Assembly (NCBI RefSeq): GCF_031085175.1
Contig: NZ_JAVHUY010000004.1
Coordinates: 186,001 to 250,000 of the forward strand
Direction: 5' to 3'
Length of the DNA stretch: 64,000 nt
From: Phytohabitans maris
GTDB taxonomy: Bacteria > Actinomycetota > Actinomycetes > Mycobacteriales > Micromonosporaceae
Positions 8,104-17,900 of the stretch are shown here, piece after piece. The notes beneath the pieces were generated by a model. That model searched no databases. It saw only the letters and a program-made list of their open reading frames with translations, and was not told the DNA's origin. The position numbers and the translations under genes are program-made. Each line of letters begins with the position of its first letter. Positions within the stretch are counted from its first letter, which is position 1.

Positions 8104-9612
8104 GTGGGCATCGAGGAAGAGCCGGCGGAGATCTGGTTCCTGACCGGCAGCCAGCCGCTTTACGGGGAGAAGGTGCTCGAACAGGTCGCGGAGCAGTCCC
8201 GCGACGTCTGCCGTGCCGTCGGCGAAGGGCTGCGGGCCACGCCGCGCGTGGTGTGGAAGCCGGTGCTGACCACGGCCGACGCGATCCGGCGCACCCTGCT
8301 CGACGCGACCGCGGACGACACGGTGGTCGGCGTCATCGCCTGGATGCACACGTTCTCGCCGGCGAAGGCGTGGATCGCCGGCCTCTCCGCGCTGGGCAAG
8401 CCGCTGCTGCACCTGCACACCCAGGCCAACCGCTCGCTGCCCTGGTCCGAGCTGGACATGGACTTCATGAACCTCAACCAGGCGGCCCACGGCGACCGCG
8501 AGTTCGGGTACGTGCAGTCGCGGCTCGGCGTGGCCCGCAAGACGGTCGTGGGGTACGCCGGCGACCCGGCGGTGCTGGAGCGGATCAGCACCTGGGCCCG
8601 CGCGGCGAGCGGCTGGCGGGCGGCCCGTTCGCTGCGGCTGGCCCGCTTCGGCGACAACATGCGCGACGTGGCCGTGACCGAGGGGGACAAGGTCGGCGCG
8701 CAGGCGACCCTGGGTGTCTCGGTCAACGGGTACGGGGTCAACGCGCTGGTCGCCAGCGTCGAAGAGGTCGCGGACGTTAACGTGAACAAGCTGGTCGAGG
8801 AGTACGAGGAACGCTTCGACGTGGCGCCGGAGCTGCGCCGCGGCGGCGACCGGCACGAGTCCCTGCGGTACGGCGCCCGGATCGAGATCGGCCTGCGCCA
8901 GTTCCTGGAGGACGGCGGCTTCGGCGCCTTCACCACGAACTTCGAGGACCTGGGCGGGCTGCGGCAGCTCCCCGGCCTCGCCGTGCAAAACCTGATGGCC
9001 GACGGCTACGGGTTCGGCGGCGAGGGCGACTGGAAGACGGCGGCGCTGCTGCGGATCCTCAAGGCGGTCGCCGGCGACGCGCCCGGCGGCACCTCGTTCA
9101 TGGAGGACTACACCTACCACTTCGGGCCGGGCGAGCCGAAGATCCTCGGCGCGCACATGCTCGAGGTCTGCCCGAGCATCGCGGCCGGCCGGCCCCGCCT
9201 CGAGATCCACCCGCTGTCGATCGGCGGCCGCGAGGACCCGGTCCGGCTGGTCTTCACCGCCGCGCCAGGGCCGGGCATCGTCGTCGGCCTCGCCGACCTG
9301 GGCGGCCGGCTGCGGCTTACCGCCAACGAGATCGACCTGGTCGAGCCGGACGAGCCGCTGCCCCGGCTGCCGGTCGCCCGGGCGGTCTGGAAGCCCCGTC
9401 CCGACCTCGCCACGTCGGCCGAGTGCTGGCTGCTCGCCGGCGGGCCGCACCACACCGTGCTCAGCACCGCGGTCGGCCGGGAGGCGCTCGCCGACTTCGC
9501 CGAGATGGCCGGCGTCGAGCTCGCCCTGATCGACGCGGCGACCGAGCACCGGTCGTTCGCCGACCACCTGCGCTGGAACAACGCCTACCACCGGCTCGCG
9601 CAGCGGCTGTAG
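8104..9612 (+). CDS. araA: L-arabinose isomerase
   Basis: The 502-residue cytoplasmic enzyme converts L-arabinose to L-ribulose, the first step of bacterial arabinose catabolism. The length equals that of Escherichia coli AraA. The Mn-binding residues are in place: Glu307 ([10 protein letters not shown]), Glu334 (FMEDYTYHF), His351 ([10 protein letters not shown]) and His450 (GGPHHTVLS), each within a few residues of the E. coli positions 306, 333, 350 and 450. The GTG at 8104 is used because [11 protein letters not shown], the conserved N-terminus, follows directly. It heads an operon with an ABC sugar importer and glycosidases. Neither araB nor araD is in this window, so ribulokinase and epimerase must be encoded elsewhere. 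Confidence 0.97.
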   Translation: MGIEEEPAEIWFLTGSQPLYGEKVLEQVAEQSRDVCRAVGEGLRATPRVVWKPVLTTADAIRRTLLDATADDTVVGVIAWMHTFSPAKAWIAGLSALGKPLLHLHTQANRSLPWSELDMDFMNLNQAAHGDREFGYVQSRLGVARKTVVGYAGDPAVLERISTWARAASGWRAARSLRLARFGDNMRDVAVTEGDKVGAQATLGVSVNGYGVNALVASVEEVADVNVNKLVEEYEERFDVAPELRRGGDRHESLRYGARIEIGLRQFLEDGGFGAFTTNFEDLGGLRQLPGLAVQNLMADGYGFGGEGDWKTAALLRILKAVAGDAPGGTSFMEDYTYHFGPGEPKILGAHMLEVCPSIAAGRPRLEIHPLSIGGREDPVRLVFTAAPGPGIVVGLADLGGRLRLTANEIDLVEPDEPLPRLPVARAVWKPRPDLATSAECWLLAGGPHHTVLSTAVGREALADFAEMAGVELALIDAATEHRSFADHLRWNNAYHRLAQRL

Positions 9613-9661
9613 GCCCACCGAGAACGGACGAAGACCCACATAGATCGAGGAGGACGACCAG

Positions 9662-10960
9662 ATGAGAAGAACCTTGGGCAGACGGACCGCCCTGCGGTCA
9701 CTGGCCGGGGCCCTCGCGGCGACGCTGGTACTCGCCGTCGCGGGTTGCGGCGGGGACGACGAGGCCGGTACGGACGCCGCCCAGGCCGGCCCCAACGGCG
9801 TCGACGACGGCAGCGAGCTCACCCTGTGGACCCGCGCGCCGCTGGAGAAGCAGGCGAAGCTGCTCGTCGACGCGTACAACGCCAGCCACCAGAACAAGGT
9901 CAGCCTGACCGTCGTACCCAACGACGACTACGTCGCCAAGGTGGGTGCGGCGGCCGGCTCGGGCGGCCTGCCGGACCTGTTCGCCGCGGACATCGTGTAC
10001 GTGCCGAACTGGGTGAGCCAGGGGCTGTTCCAGGACCTGAGCACCAACATCAACGGGCTCTCCTTCAAGGACCAGATCAACAAGGGCCACCTCTCCGCCG
10101 GCACGCTGGACGGCAAGCCGCACGTGCTGCCGTTCGTGCTGGACCTGTCGATGCTGTTCTGGAACAAGGAACTCTTCAAGGAGGCCGGGCTCGACCCGGA
10201 GAAGGCCCCGGCGAACCTCGAGGAGTACGCCGCCGCGGCCAAGAAGATCCAGGGGCTGAAGAAGCCCGGCGTCTACGGCACCGCGACCGGCCTGAACTGC
10301 GGCGGGTGCCTGGTCTTCACCTGGTTCCCGTCGATCTGGGCCAGCGGCGGCGAGGTGCTCAGCGCGGACGGCAAGTCCTCCGAGCTCGCCGGTGACACCG
10401 CCAAGCAGGTCTACAGCACCTGGGCCGACCTGTGGAAGTCCGGCGCCGTGCTCCCCTCCTCGGCGGGCGAGACCGGCCCGACCTGGACCGCCGCGTTCAC
10501 CGAGGGCAAGGTCGGCCTGATGTTCTACCCGGCTACGCTGCTCTCCTCGACCCCGTTCGACGCCGGTGTCGCCGGCATCCCCGGCCCGACCGGCGGGGCC
10601 TCCACGTTCGTCGGCGGCGACGGCATCGGCGTCTCGAAGGACTCGAAGAAGGCGGCCCAGGCCTGGAACTTCCTGAGCTGGATGATGTCCGAGGACGCCC
10701 AGGTCGAGGTGCTGGCCAAGAACAAGGACGTGGTCTCCCGCGCCGACCTGGCCACCAACAAGTACGCCTCCACCGACCCGCGCCTGGTGACCATCAACGA
10801 GGTGGCCGGCAAGGGCGACACCCCGGTGGCGCTCAACTTCCAGCAGGCGTTCAACGCGCCGAGCAGCCCATGGCTGACGCTGGTGCGCAACCAGGTGCTC
10901 AACGGCACCGGTGACGTGCAGAAGGACAACGAAGAGATCACCGCGGTACTCCAGCAGTAG
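9662..10960 (+). CDS. ABC transporter sugar-binding lipoprotein
   Basis: This is a 432-residue extracellular solute-binding protein of the carbohydrate uptake CUT1 class. An arginine-rich N-terminus and hydrophobic segment end in a lipobox, VAGC, with the lipidated cysteine at about residue 29, so it is anchored outside the membrane. The mature part has the usual features of the family, including DLFAADIVYVPNW and GGDGIGVSKDSKKAAQAWNF. A strong GAGGAGGA ribosome-binding site lies 7 bases before the ATG. It follows araA by 49 bp and precedes two permease genes. Given neighbouring GH127 and GH43 enzymes, an arabino-oligosaccharide is the likely ligand (inference). Confidence 0.93.
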   Translation: MRRTLGRRTALRSLAGALAATLVLAVAGCGGDDEAGTDAAQAGPNGVDDGSELTLWTRAPLEKQAKLLVDAYNASHQNKVSLTVVPNDDYVAKVGAAAGSGGLPDLFAADIVYVPNWVSQGLFQDLSTNINGLSFKDQINKGHLSAGTLDGKPHVLPFVLDLSMLFWNKELFKEAGLDPEKAPANLEEYAAAAKKIQGLKKPGVYGTATGLNCGGCLVFTWFPSIWASGGEVLSADGKSSELAGDTAKQVYSTWADLWKSGAVLPSSAGETGPTWTAAFTEGKVGLMFYPATLLSSTPFDAGVAGIPGPTGGASTFVGGDGIGVSKDSKKAAQAWNFLSWMMSEDAQVEVLAKNKDVVSRADLATNKYASTDPRLVTINEVAGKGDTPVALNFQQAFNAPSSPWLTLVRNQVLNGTGDVQKDNEEITAVLQQ

Positions 10961-10968
10961 TTCGGTGC

Positions 10969-10995
10969 GGGCGGGTGCCGAGCCGGCGCCCGCCC
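10969..10995 (+). terminator. GC-rich hairpin after binding-protein gene
   Basis: Twelve-base arms GGGCGGGTGCCG and CGGCGCCCGCCC flank a 3-base loop, with a single G-U pair in the RNA. It sits 8 bp after the stop of the solute-binding gene. Such hairpins often allow more binding protein than permease to be made by partial termination or mRNA protection. There is no T-run. Confidence 0.55.
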
Positions 10996-11083
10996 GCCCC
11001 CCAAACCCCGCCCGCGAACGACCGAGCGGTTCCCATGAGCGAGCGCCGCAGCGAGCGAATCATCAGGCACAGTGCCGGTGAGC

Positions 11084-11121
11084 CTCATCGCCGCCCGCAG
11101 CGAAGCGAGGACGGCGATGAG
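11084..11121 (+). promoter_or_regulatory. Inverted repeat covering the permease start codon
   Basis: CTCATCGCCG (11084-11093) is exactly complementary to CGGCGATGAG (11112-11121). The latter contains the ATG at 11117 and directly follows the ribosome-binding site in AGCGAGGACGG. The mRNA could hide the start codon. The region also holds GCGAGCGCCGCAGCGAGCG-type repeats (11039-11057) of a kind I associate with Micromonosporaceae intergenic regions. Confidence 0.45.
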
Positions 11122-12013
11122 CGATAGTGCGGCGACGCGGGGGCGCGCGCGACCACGCGGCCGGCATGCCCTGCTCGGCTGGCTCTACGCGACACCGACG
11201 GCGGTCTTCGTGGTCGCGCTGTTCGTGGTGCCGCTGGGGCTGGTCGTCAAGATGTCCGTGTCGAGATGGCCGCTGCTCGCCGGCGACCAGGGACTCAACG
11301 CGCCGGACAACTTCGAGAAGGCGGTCGACCACCGCTTCTTCACCGACTCGGTGGTCTTCACCATCAAGTACACGGTGCTGGCCACCGTACTGCTGCTGGT
11401 CCTGGGGTTGGGGTTGGCCCTGCTGGTGCAGGAGTCGAGCCGGTGGAACAACCTGCTCCGCGCCTCGTTCCTGATCCCCAGCGCCCTCGGGCTGGCCTCG
11501 GCGTCCCTGCTGTTCTACGTCTTCTACTCGCCGTTCGCGAGCCCGCTCGCGCCGGTGATGGAGAGCTGGGGCTTCACGTTCCTCGGCTCGCCGACCGCCG
11601 CGCTGCTCTCCACGACGTTCCTGATCGTGTGGCGCTACGCCGGCTTCTACATGGTGCTCATGCTCGTCGGCCTGCAGGGCATCCCGGGGGACGTCTTCGA
11701 GGCGGCCCGCTCGGACGGCGCCACCCGGTGGCAGACGTTCTGGCGGGTGACCCTGCCGCTGATGCGCCCCACGCTGGCGCTGACCACCGTGCTCTGCGTG
11801 ACCGGCTCGCTGCTCGCCTTCGAGCAGTTCTACATCCTCACCAAGGGCGGGCCGGACAACAGCACGATCACCGTGGTCCAGCTCATCTACCAGGTGGCGT
11901 TCCAGGGCCAGAACGACCTCGGTGTCGCGGCGGCCATCTCCGTCATCGTGCTGGTCGCCCTGGTCGTCATCAACGCGCTGCAGCTGCGCGCCTTCCGGTC
12001 CGAGGAGAGCTGA
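11117..12013 (+). CDS. ABC sugar transporter permease (MalF-like)
   Basis: The 298-residue membrane protein has about six transmembrane helices, beginning with LYATPTAVFVVALFVVPLGLVV. The binding-protein-dependent transport EAA loop is visible as EAARSDGATRWQTFWRVTLPLMRPTL (about residues 195-220), the site that docks the ATPase. I chose the ATG at 11117 because a GAGG lies just upstream. An upstream start at 11072 would add 15 unlikely residues encoded by an intergenic repeat. It is followed 3 bp later by a second permease. No ATPase gene is present, so the importer presumably uses a shared MsiK/MsmK-type ATPase encoded elsewhere. Confidence 0.92.
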   Translation: MSDSAATRGRARPRGRHALLGWLYATPTAVFVVALFVVPLGLVVKMSVSRWPLLAGDQGLNAPDNFEKAVDHRFFTDSVVFTIKYTVLATVLLLVLGLGLALLVQESSRWNNLLRASFLIPSALGLASASLLFYVFYSPFASPLAPVMESWGFTFLGSPTAALLSTTFLIVWRYAGFYMVLMLVGLQGIPGDVFEAARSDGATRWQTFWRVTLPLMRPTLALTTVLCVTGSLLAFEQFYILTKGGPDNSTITVVQLIYQVAFQGQNDLGVAAAISVIVLVALVVINALQLRAFRSEES

Positions 12014-12016
12014 CCG

Positions 12017-12931
12017 ATGGCCGTCGTATCCCCGTCAACCCCGGCCGCCACCGGCGGTACGCGCCCCGCCGGCGACGCTCCGGCCGGCCGTACCGGGCGC
12101 CGTGGCGTCAACGTCGCCGGGATCGCGCTGCGCATGCCGTACTGGGTCTTCACCGGCGCCCTGGGCCTGATCTTCCTGGCCCCGCTCGTCTGGACCGCGG
12201 TCGCCTCGGTCTCCCCGCAGGCCGGCACCAACCAGGTGGAGGGCTGGGGCTTCGGCAACTACGAGACGCTCGCCAACTACCAGGCCGGCGTCTGGCGGTA
12301 CCTGTTCAACTCGGCGTTCGTCTCGCTGCTCACCGTCGCGCTGACGCTGGTGATCTCGCTGTTCGGCGGCTACGCGTTCGCCCGGTTTCGCTTCCCGGGC
12401 CGAAACTTCCTGTTCCTGCTGACGCTCGCCATCCTGATGGTCCCGTACGCGACGCTGCTGATCCCGCTCTACGTGCTGCTCAACGAGGTCGGCCTGGAGA
12501 ACTCGCTGGTCGGCGTCGCGCTCGTGCTCACGATGTTCCAGCTGCCGTTCTCGACGTTCCTGATGCGGATCTCCTTCGAGGCGGTGCCGCGCGAGCTCGA
12601 CGAGGCCGCGACGGTCGACGGCTGCTCCACCTGGGGCGCGCTGTGGCGGGTGCTGCTGCCGGCGGTGAAGCCGGGCCTGATCACCGTCGGGCTCTTCTCC
12701 TTCCTCGCCGCGTGGAACGACTTCATGGCGCCGCTGATCCTCATCAACGACACCGAGCGGATGACCCTGCCGCTCGCCGTCTCCAACCTGCGCGGCCAGG
12801 TGCAGGGTGTCGTCGACTACGGGGCGACCGAAGCGGGCGTCGTCATCCTCGCCCTGCCGTGCATCGTCCTGTTCCTCCTGCTTCAACGACACTACGTGCG
12901 CGGCTTCATGTCCGGCGCGCTGAAAGGCTGA
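12017..12931 (+). CDS. ABC sugar transporter permease (MalG-like)
   Basis: The 304-residue partner permease has six hydrophobic helices and an EAA loop, DEAATVDGCSTWGALWRVLLPAVKPGL (about residues 195-221). The final segment, RGFMSGALKG, is the characteristic C-terminus of MalG-type CUT1 permeases. A low-complexity Ala/Pro/Gly N-terminus of about 35 residues precedes the first helix. The gene starts 3 bp after the first permease and ends 2 bp before GH127, so all are in one operon. With the binding lipoprotein at 9662 it makes the importer for the arabinoside products of the secreted glycosidases. Confidence 0.94.
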   Translation: MAVVSPSTPAATGGTRPAGDAPAGRTGRRGVNVAGIALRMPYWVFTGALGLIFLAPLVWTAVASVSPQAGTNQVEGWGFGNYETLANYQAGVWRYLFNSAFVSLLTVALTLVISLFGGYAFARFRFPGRNFLFLLTLAILMVPYATLLIPLYVLLNEVGLENSLVGVALVLTMFQLPFSTFLMRISFEAVPRELDEAATVDGCSTWGALWRVLLPAVKPGLITVGLFSFLAAWNDFMAPLILINDTERMTLPLAVSNLRGQVQGVVDYGATEAGVVILALPCIVLFLLLQRHYVRGFMSGALKG

Positions 12932-12933
12932 GC

Positions 12934-14856
12934 ATGAAAGGCACCGCACCCGCCGCCGCACCCGTCGTCCCGGTCCGCGGCCGGCTCCGCCCGCTCGGGC
13001 TCGGCGACGTCCGGATCACCGGCGGATTCTGGGCCGAGCGGCAATCGGTCAACGCCGAGGCGAGCCTCGCGCACATCGAGCACTGGCTGGAGCGCGAGGG
13101 CTGGATCCGCAACTTCGACCTCGCCGCGAACGGTGGCGACCTGGCCGGCGAGCGCCGCGGGCGGGAGTTCTCCGACTCCGAGGTCTACAAGTTTCTCGAA
13201 GCGCTCGCCTGGGAGATCGGCCGCGGCGGCGACGAGCGGCTCGAGTCCCGCTTCCGGGCGGTCGTGGCCCGGGTGGCCGCGGCGCAGGAGCCGGACGGCT
13301 ACCTCAACACGAGGTTCGGCCGGCCGGGGCAGGCGCCGCGCTGGTCCGACCTGGAGTGGGGCCACGAGATCTACTGCGTGGGGCACCTGCTGCAAGCCGC
13401 GGTGGCCCGCGCCCGCACCCGGCCCGGCGCCGACGACGGCCTGCTGGAGGTCGCCCGCCGGGCCGCCGACAACATCTGCGACACGTTCGGCCCGGAGGGC
13501 ATCGACGGCGTCTGCGGCCACCCGGGGATCGAGACCGCGCTGGTGGAGCTCGCCCGGGTCACCGAGGACGACCGCTACCTGGCCCAGGCCGCGCTCTTCG
13601 TGGACCGGCGCGGGCACGGCCGGCTCAGCGACGTCGAGTACGGCCGGGACTACTTCCAGGACGAGACCCCGGTCCGGCAGGCGACCGTCCTTCGTGGACA
13701 CGCGGTGCGCGCCAACTACCTCGCCGCCGGCGCGGTCGACGTCGCGGTCGAGCTGAAGGACGCCAGCCTGCTGGACGCGGTCCGGACACAGTGGACGAAC
13801 GCGGTGACCCGGCGCACGTACGTCACCGGCGGGCAGGGCTCGCGCCACCAGGACGAGGCGTTCGGCGGCGACTGGGTGCTGCCGCCGGACCGGGCGTACT
13901 CGGAGACCTGCGCCGGGATCGGCTCGGTGATGCTCGCCTGGCGCCTGCTGCTGGCCGACGGCGACTCCCGGTACGCCGACCTCATCGAGCGGACCCTCTT
14001 CAACGTCGTGTCGACCTCGCCGTCGGCGGACGGGCGGAGCTTCTTCTACGCCAACACGCTGCACCGCCGCGAGCTCGGTACGCTGCCCGACGCCGACCGG
14101 CCCAGCCTGCGCGCGGCGGCCTCGCTGCGGGCGCCCTGGTTCGAGGTCTCCTGCTGCCCGACCAACGTCGCCCGCACCCTGGCGAGCCTGACGGCGTACG
14201 TCGCCACCGCCGACGACGAGGGGCTGCAGCTGCACCAGTACGTGCCGGGGAGCGTGGCGCACCGCCGCGCCGACGGGCGGGAGCTGGGCGTGACGGTCGA
14301 GACCGACTACCCGCGCGACGGCGAGATCCGGGTGCGGATCGACAGCGACGACGAGCACCCGTGGGCGCTGTCGCTGCGCGTGCCCGGCTGGGCGGCGCGG
14401 GGCGCGACGCTGACCGTCGACGGGCGGACCCGGCCGGTCGCGCCGGGCACGGTCACCGAGCGGCGGGTCTGGCACCGCGGCGACGAGGTCCTGCTCTCCC
14501 TGCCGATGGCGCCCCGGTTCACGTACCCGGACCCGCGGATCGACGCGGTCCGCGGCTGCGTCGCGGTGGAGCGCGGGCCGGTCGTCTTCGCCCTGGAGTC
14601 CGTGGACGTCCCGGGCGGCGCGGCGGTGGACGAGCTGCGCGTCGACACCAGCCAGCCGCCCCGCCTGGTCGACGGCCGGGTCACGGTGCGCTGCCGGCAC
14701 GTGCTCCCGTACGACCACGACTGGCCCTACCGGGCCGACCGGGCGCAGACCGAGCCGGCGGTCGGCGCCGAGCTCGACGCGGTGCCGCTGGTGGAGTACC
14801 ACGCCTGGGCCAACCGCGGCCCCTCCACGATGCGGGTCTGGCTCGCCGCGCGGTAG
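12934..14856 (+). CDS. GH127 beta-L-arabinofuranosidase, cytoplasmic
   Basis: The 640-residue protein belongs to glycoside hydrolase family 127, whose founder HypBA1 cleaves beta-1,2-linked L-arabinofuranobiose. The unusual zinc-thiolate catalytic set is visible: Glu324 and Cys326 in YSETCAGIG, then Cys407-Cys408 in EVSCCPTN, matching HypBA1 Glu338/Cys340/Cys417/Cys418. It starts with RITGGFWAER near residue 30, typical of the family, and has no signal peptide. It would therefore act inside the cell on imported arabinosides. It is immediately downstream of the permeases, so import, hydrolysis and isomerisation (AraA) are co-encoded. Domain order is (alpha/alpha)6 barrel then beta-sandwich domains. 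Confidence 0.94.
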   Translation: MKGTAPAAAPVVPVRGRLRPLGLGDVRITGGFWAERQSVNAEASLAHIEHWLEREGWIRNFDLAANGGDLAGERRGREFSDSEVYKFLEALAWEIGRGGDERLESRFRAVVARVAAAQEPDGYLNTRFGRPGQAPRWSDLEWGHEIYCVGHLLQAAVARARTRPGADDGLLEVARRAADNICDTFGPEGIDGVCGHPGIETALVELARVTEDDRYLAQAALFVDRRGHGRLSDVEYGRDYFQDETPVRQATVLRGHAVRANYLAAGAVDVAVELKDASLLDAVRTQWTNAVTRRTYVTGGQGSRHQDEAFGGDWVLPPDRAYSETCAGIGSVMLAWRLLLADGDSRYADLIERTLFNVVSTSPSADGRSFFYANTLHRRELGTLPDADRPSLRAAASLRAPWFEVSCCPTNVARTLASLTAYVATADDEGLQLHQYVPGSVAHRRADGRELGVTVETDYPRDGEIRVRIDSDDEHPWALSLRVPGWAARGATLTVDGRTRPVAPGTVTERRVWHRGDEVLLSLPMAPRFTYPDPRIDAVRGCVAVERGPVVFALESVDVPGGAAVDELRVDTSQPPRLVDGRVTVRCRHVLPYDHDWPYRADRAQTEPAVGAELDAVPLVEYHAWANRGPSTMRVWLAAR

Positions 14857-14865
14857 CCGATCCGG

Positions 14866-14881
14866 GTGTTAGCGCTCACAC
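14866..14881. promoter_or_regulatory. LacI-type operator upstream of large secreted hydrolase
   Basis: GTGTTAGCGCTCACAC is a 16-bp near-palindrome with one mismatched pair, of the TGTnAGCGCTnACA kind bound by several actinobacterial LacI-family regulators. It differs from the CGAAAA site of the araA operon, so a second regulator encoded outside the window may act here. Confidence 0.55.
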
Positions 14882-14891
14882 CCACGCGACC

Positions 14892-14957
14892 TCCACGCTC
14901 CCCACCAAGTGCTTCCACGCTTCCCGCCAAGTACTTCCACGCTCCCCACCAAGTATC
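14892..14957 (+). repeat. Three tandem 22-bp repeats in 5' leader
   Basis: Units at 14892, 14914 and 14936 share TCCACGC-TCCCC-CCAAGTA with a few substitutions. The repeats fill the leader between the operator and the ribosome-binding site of the secreted hydrolase gene (ATG 14973). The unit junction makes AAGTACTT, a small palindrome. Function is unknown; transcription-factor binding or a leader RNA effect are possible. Confidence 0.7.
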
Positions 14958-14972
14958 GAGGAAGGAAACGAC

Positions 14973-17900
14973 ATGAGTCGTAGACGCGTGAGGAGGGCGC
15001 CCGTCTGGGTCGCCCTAACCGCGCTGGTCGTGGGAGGAGCAGTCGGCGTACCGTCCCCCGCGCGCGCCGACAGCCCCGTCCTCCCCGGCAACGAGGGCGA
15101 CGTCGGGGTCTACACCGACGGCCTGCACCACGTCATGGAGATCGGGGACCCGACCTACAGCAACACCGGCGACGTCGCCAACCAGCTCGACCCCGGCGTG
15201 CCGTTCACCGCCGGCAACATGCACCAGTCCATCTTCGACAAGGACCTCGCCGCCGGCGGCACCGACTACTACCTCGACCGGATCCTCGGCGTCCAGGGCA
15301 CGCTCGGCTCGGCGGTCCTGATGACCCGCGGCCGCTCCCTCTACATGCGCGGCGCCAGCAACAACAACTTCACCGTCATGGGCTTCGCCGGCAGCGCGTA
15401 CGTCGGCGGCCCCAACAACCTCGGCAACCTGTACACGGTGACCGTTCCTGGGCAGACGGTCACCGAGGTCAACGCCAACCGCTTCAACGCGCCGAGCCAC
15501 GCCAAGAGCCGGTACACGATCGGCACCACCGGCGTCACCGCGAACCTGACGAAGTTCATCACGTACGACAACGTCGCGGTCACCGCGATCACCTTCGACA
15601 ACCCCGGCGACGCGCCGGCGACGTTCACCGTCCGGGCCGCCTCGCCGCTGGCCACCCAGGCCGGCCAGGGTACGGCCGAGCTCACCGGGACCCGCACCAT
15701 CACCAGCGGCGCCAACAACGGGCTCGTCGACACCCCGTGGGACTCGATCCGGACCAGCCTGACCGGCGCCGGGTTCACCCGCGCCGGCACCAACCTCGAC
15801 CGCGAGGTCACCGTGCCGGCCGGCGGCTCGGTGGCGCTCTCCGTCGTCGGCGCGGTCTCCTCGGCCACGCTGCCGAAGACGGTCGAGAGCTACAACGAGT
15901 ACGCGCGACTCTCCCCGGCCGAGGCGGTGCGCACCGGCATCACCGCGTTCAACCGGCAGTGGGCCGCGGACGTGCCGTACATCGACGTGCCCGACCCGGC
16001 GCTGGAGAAGGCGATCGTCTACCGCTGGTGGGGCGAGCGCTACAACAGCCTCGACGCCAACGCCTCCGGCTACGTCTACCAGTACCCCACCACGATCGAG
16101 GGGGTGAACCTCTACCAGAACTCCGTGGCGCTGACCCAGCCGATGCACCTGCAGGACACCAAATGGCTGCGCACGCCGTACCTGCCGTACGGGCAGATCC
16201 TCAACATCGGCGAGCTCTCCGGCTCCTCGGCGTTCCTGGACAGCCCCGGCCACACGAGCTGGAACAACCACTACTCGCAGTACATCGGCACGGCCGGGCT
16301 CGAGGCGTACAACGTGCACGGCGGCGGCACGGAGGTCGCCACCAAGTTCGCCCACTACTTCGAGGGCGACGGCGTCGGCCAGCTCGAGCACTACGACGGC
16401 AACCACGACAACCTGATCGCCTACGACACCAACTACATGCCGGGCAACGACGCCGACGCGATCACGTTCGGCTTCCCGAAGGCGAACGCCGGCGCGCCCG
16501 GGGCGCGGACCATCGAGCGCCCCGAGTCGGCCTACGTGTGGGGCGCGTTCGACGCCGCCCGGCAGCTGTACCAGATCGGCGGCGCCGACCAGTCCAAGGT
16601 GGACCAGATGGCGGCCAGCGCGAACGGCATCCGGGACGCGGTGCTGAACCGGCTCTGGAGCCCGGACGCGCGGATGTTCCTGGCCGGCACGTCGCATGGC
16701 GCCACCAGCGCGGCGAGCTCGAACGGCCGGGCCAACCCGCTGCCCGAGTCGGCCCGCACGCTGATCCCGTCGAAGGAGTCGAACCTCTACGACGTCTACG
16801 CCCAGAACCTCATCCCGTTCGACCAGTGGCAGACGTACGTCGACGGCTTCCGCTTCCTGACCTACGGCGACAACTTCCCGATCTTCCCGTTCTACACCGC
16901 GAACCAGTATGACCGGGCCGCCTACGGGATCGGCGGCTCCAACAACTTCTCGAACATCAACTTCACCGTGCAGTACCGCGGTGTCCGCTCGGCCCTGCGC
17001 CACTACGACCCGGAGCAGAAGTACGTCGACCCGGCGTACGCCAAGCGGCTGCTGGACTGGATGGCCTGGAGCATCTACCCGAACGCGGACCTGCGGGTCG
17101 CGAACCAGGCGGAGTACTACTCCAACTGGAACCCGACCACGAAGACCTACAACCGCAACAACCCGAACCACGTGATGCTCGGCAACATGAACTACATCTT
17201 CATCGAGGACATGGCGGGCATCCAGCCGCGTTCCGATGACAAGATCGAGCTGTGGCCGATCAAGTTCGGCTACGACCACTTCATGGCCAACAACCTGCGG
17301 TACCACGGCCAGGACGTCACCATCGTCTGGGACCCGGACGGCAGCAACTACGGCCTGGGCGCGGGCTACAGCCTGTTCCTGAACGGCGAGAAGAAGGTCA
17401 GCACCGACAAGCTCGGCAAGCTCACCTTCGACCCGAAGACCAACCAGGTCCAGGCCGAGGCGGGGCTGACCGTCACGTTCACGGCGGCGACCGGCAGCGA
17501 CTTCCCGAGCGCGGTGGAGACGCCGATCCAGGACGAGCGGGTCGTCTCGTACCTCAAGACGGCCGGCGTCGACCTCAGCGAGGACGGCCCGAACCTGGCG
17601 ACCGGCGCGACCCTCGGCTCGTCGTACACCCAGCAGGGTGTCCGGCCCACGCCGTGGCGGCAGTTCCACACGCCGGGCTCGAGCACCACCGCGATGAACT
17701 ACACGCCGGGCGCCATCAAGGAGACCGAGCGGCCGGTGTCGCTGGCCGCCGTGAACGACGGCGTGACCGCCAACGAGCCCTACTGGGGCAACTACGGCAC
17801 GGCGGAGAAGAACGGCTACGTCGAGCTCGACCTGGGCTCGGCCAAGTCCTTCGACAACGTCAAGGTGACTTTCGTCAGCGACCGCCAGGCCGGCGGCTAC

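Noticed and set aside
10961..11116. A small gene or ncRNA in the gap between binding protein and permease
   Set aside because: No convincing reading frame is present. The gap is explained by the hairpin at 10969 and GCGAGCG-type repeats.
14892..14957. Possible short CRISPR array
   Set aside because: The three 22-bp units are contiguous with no spacers, and no cas genes are present. It is a simple tandem repeat.
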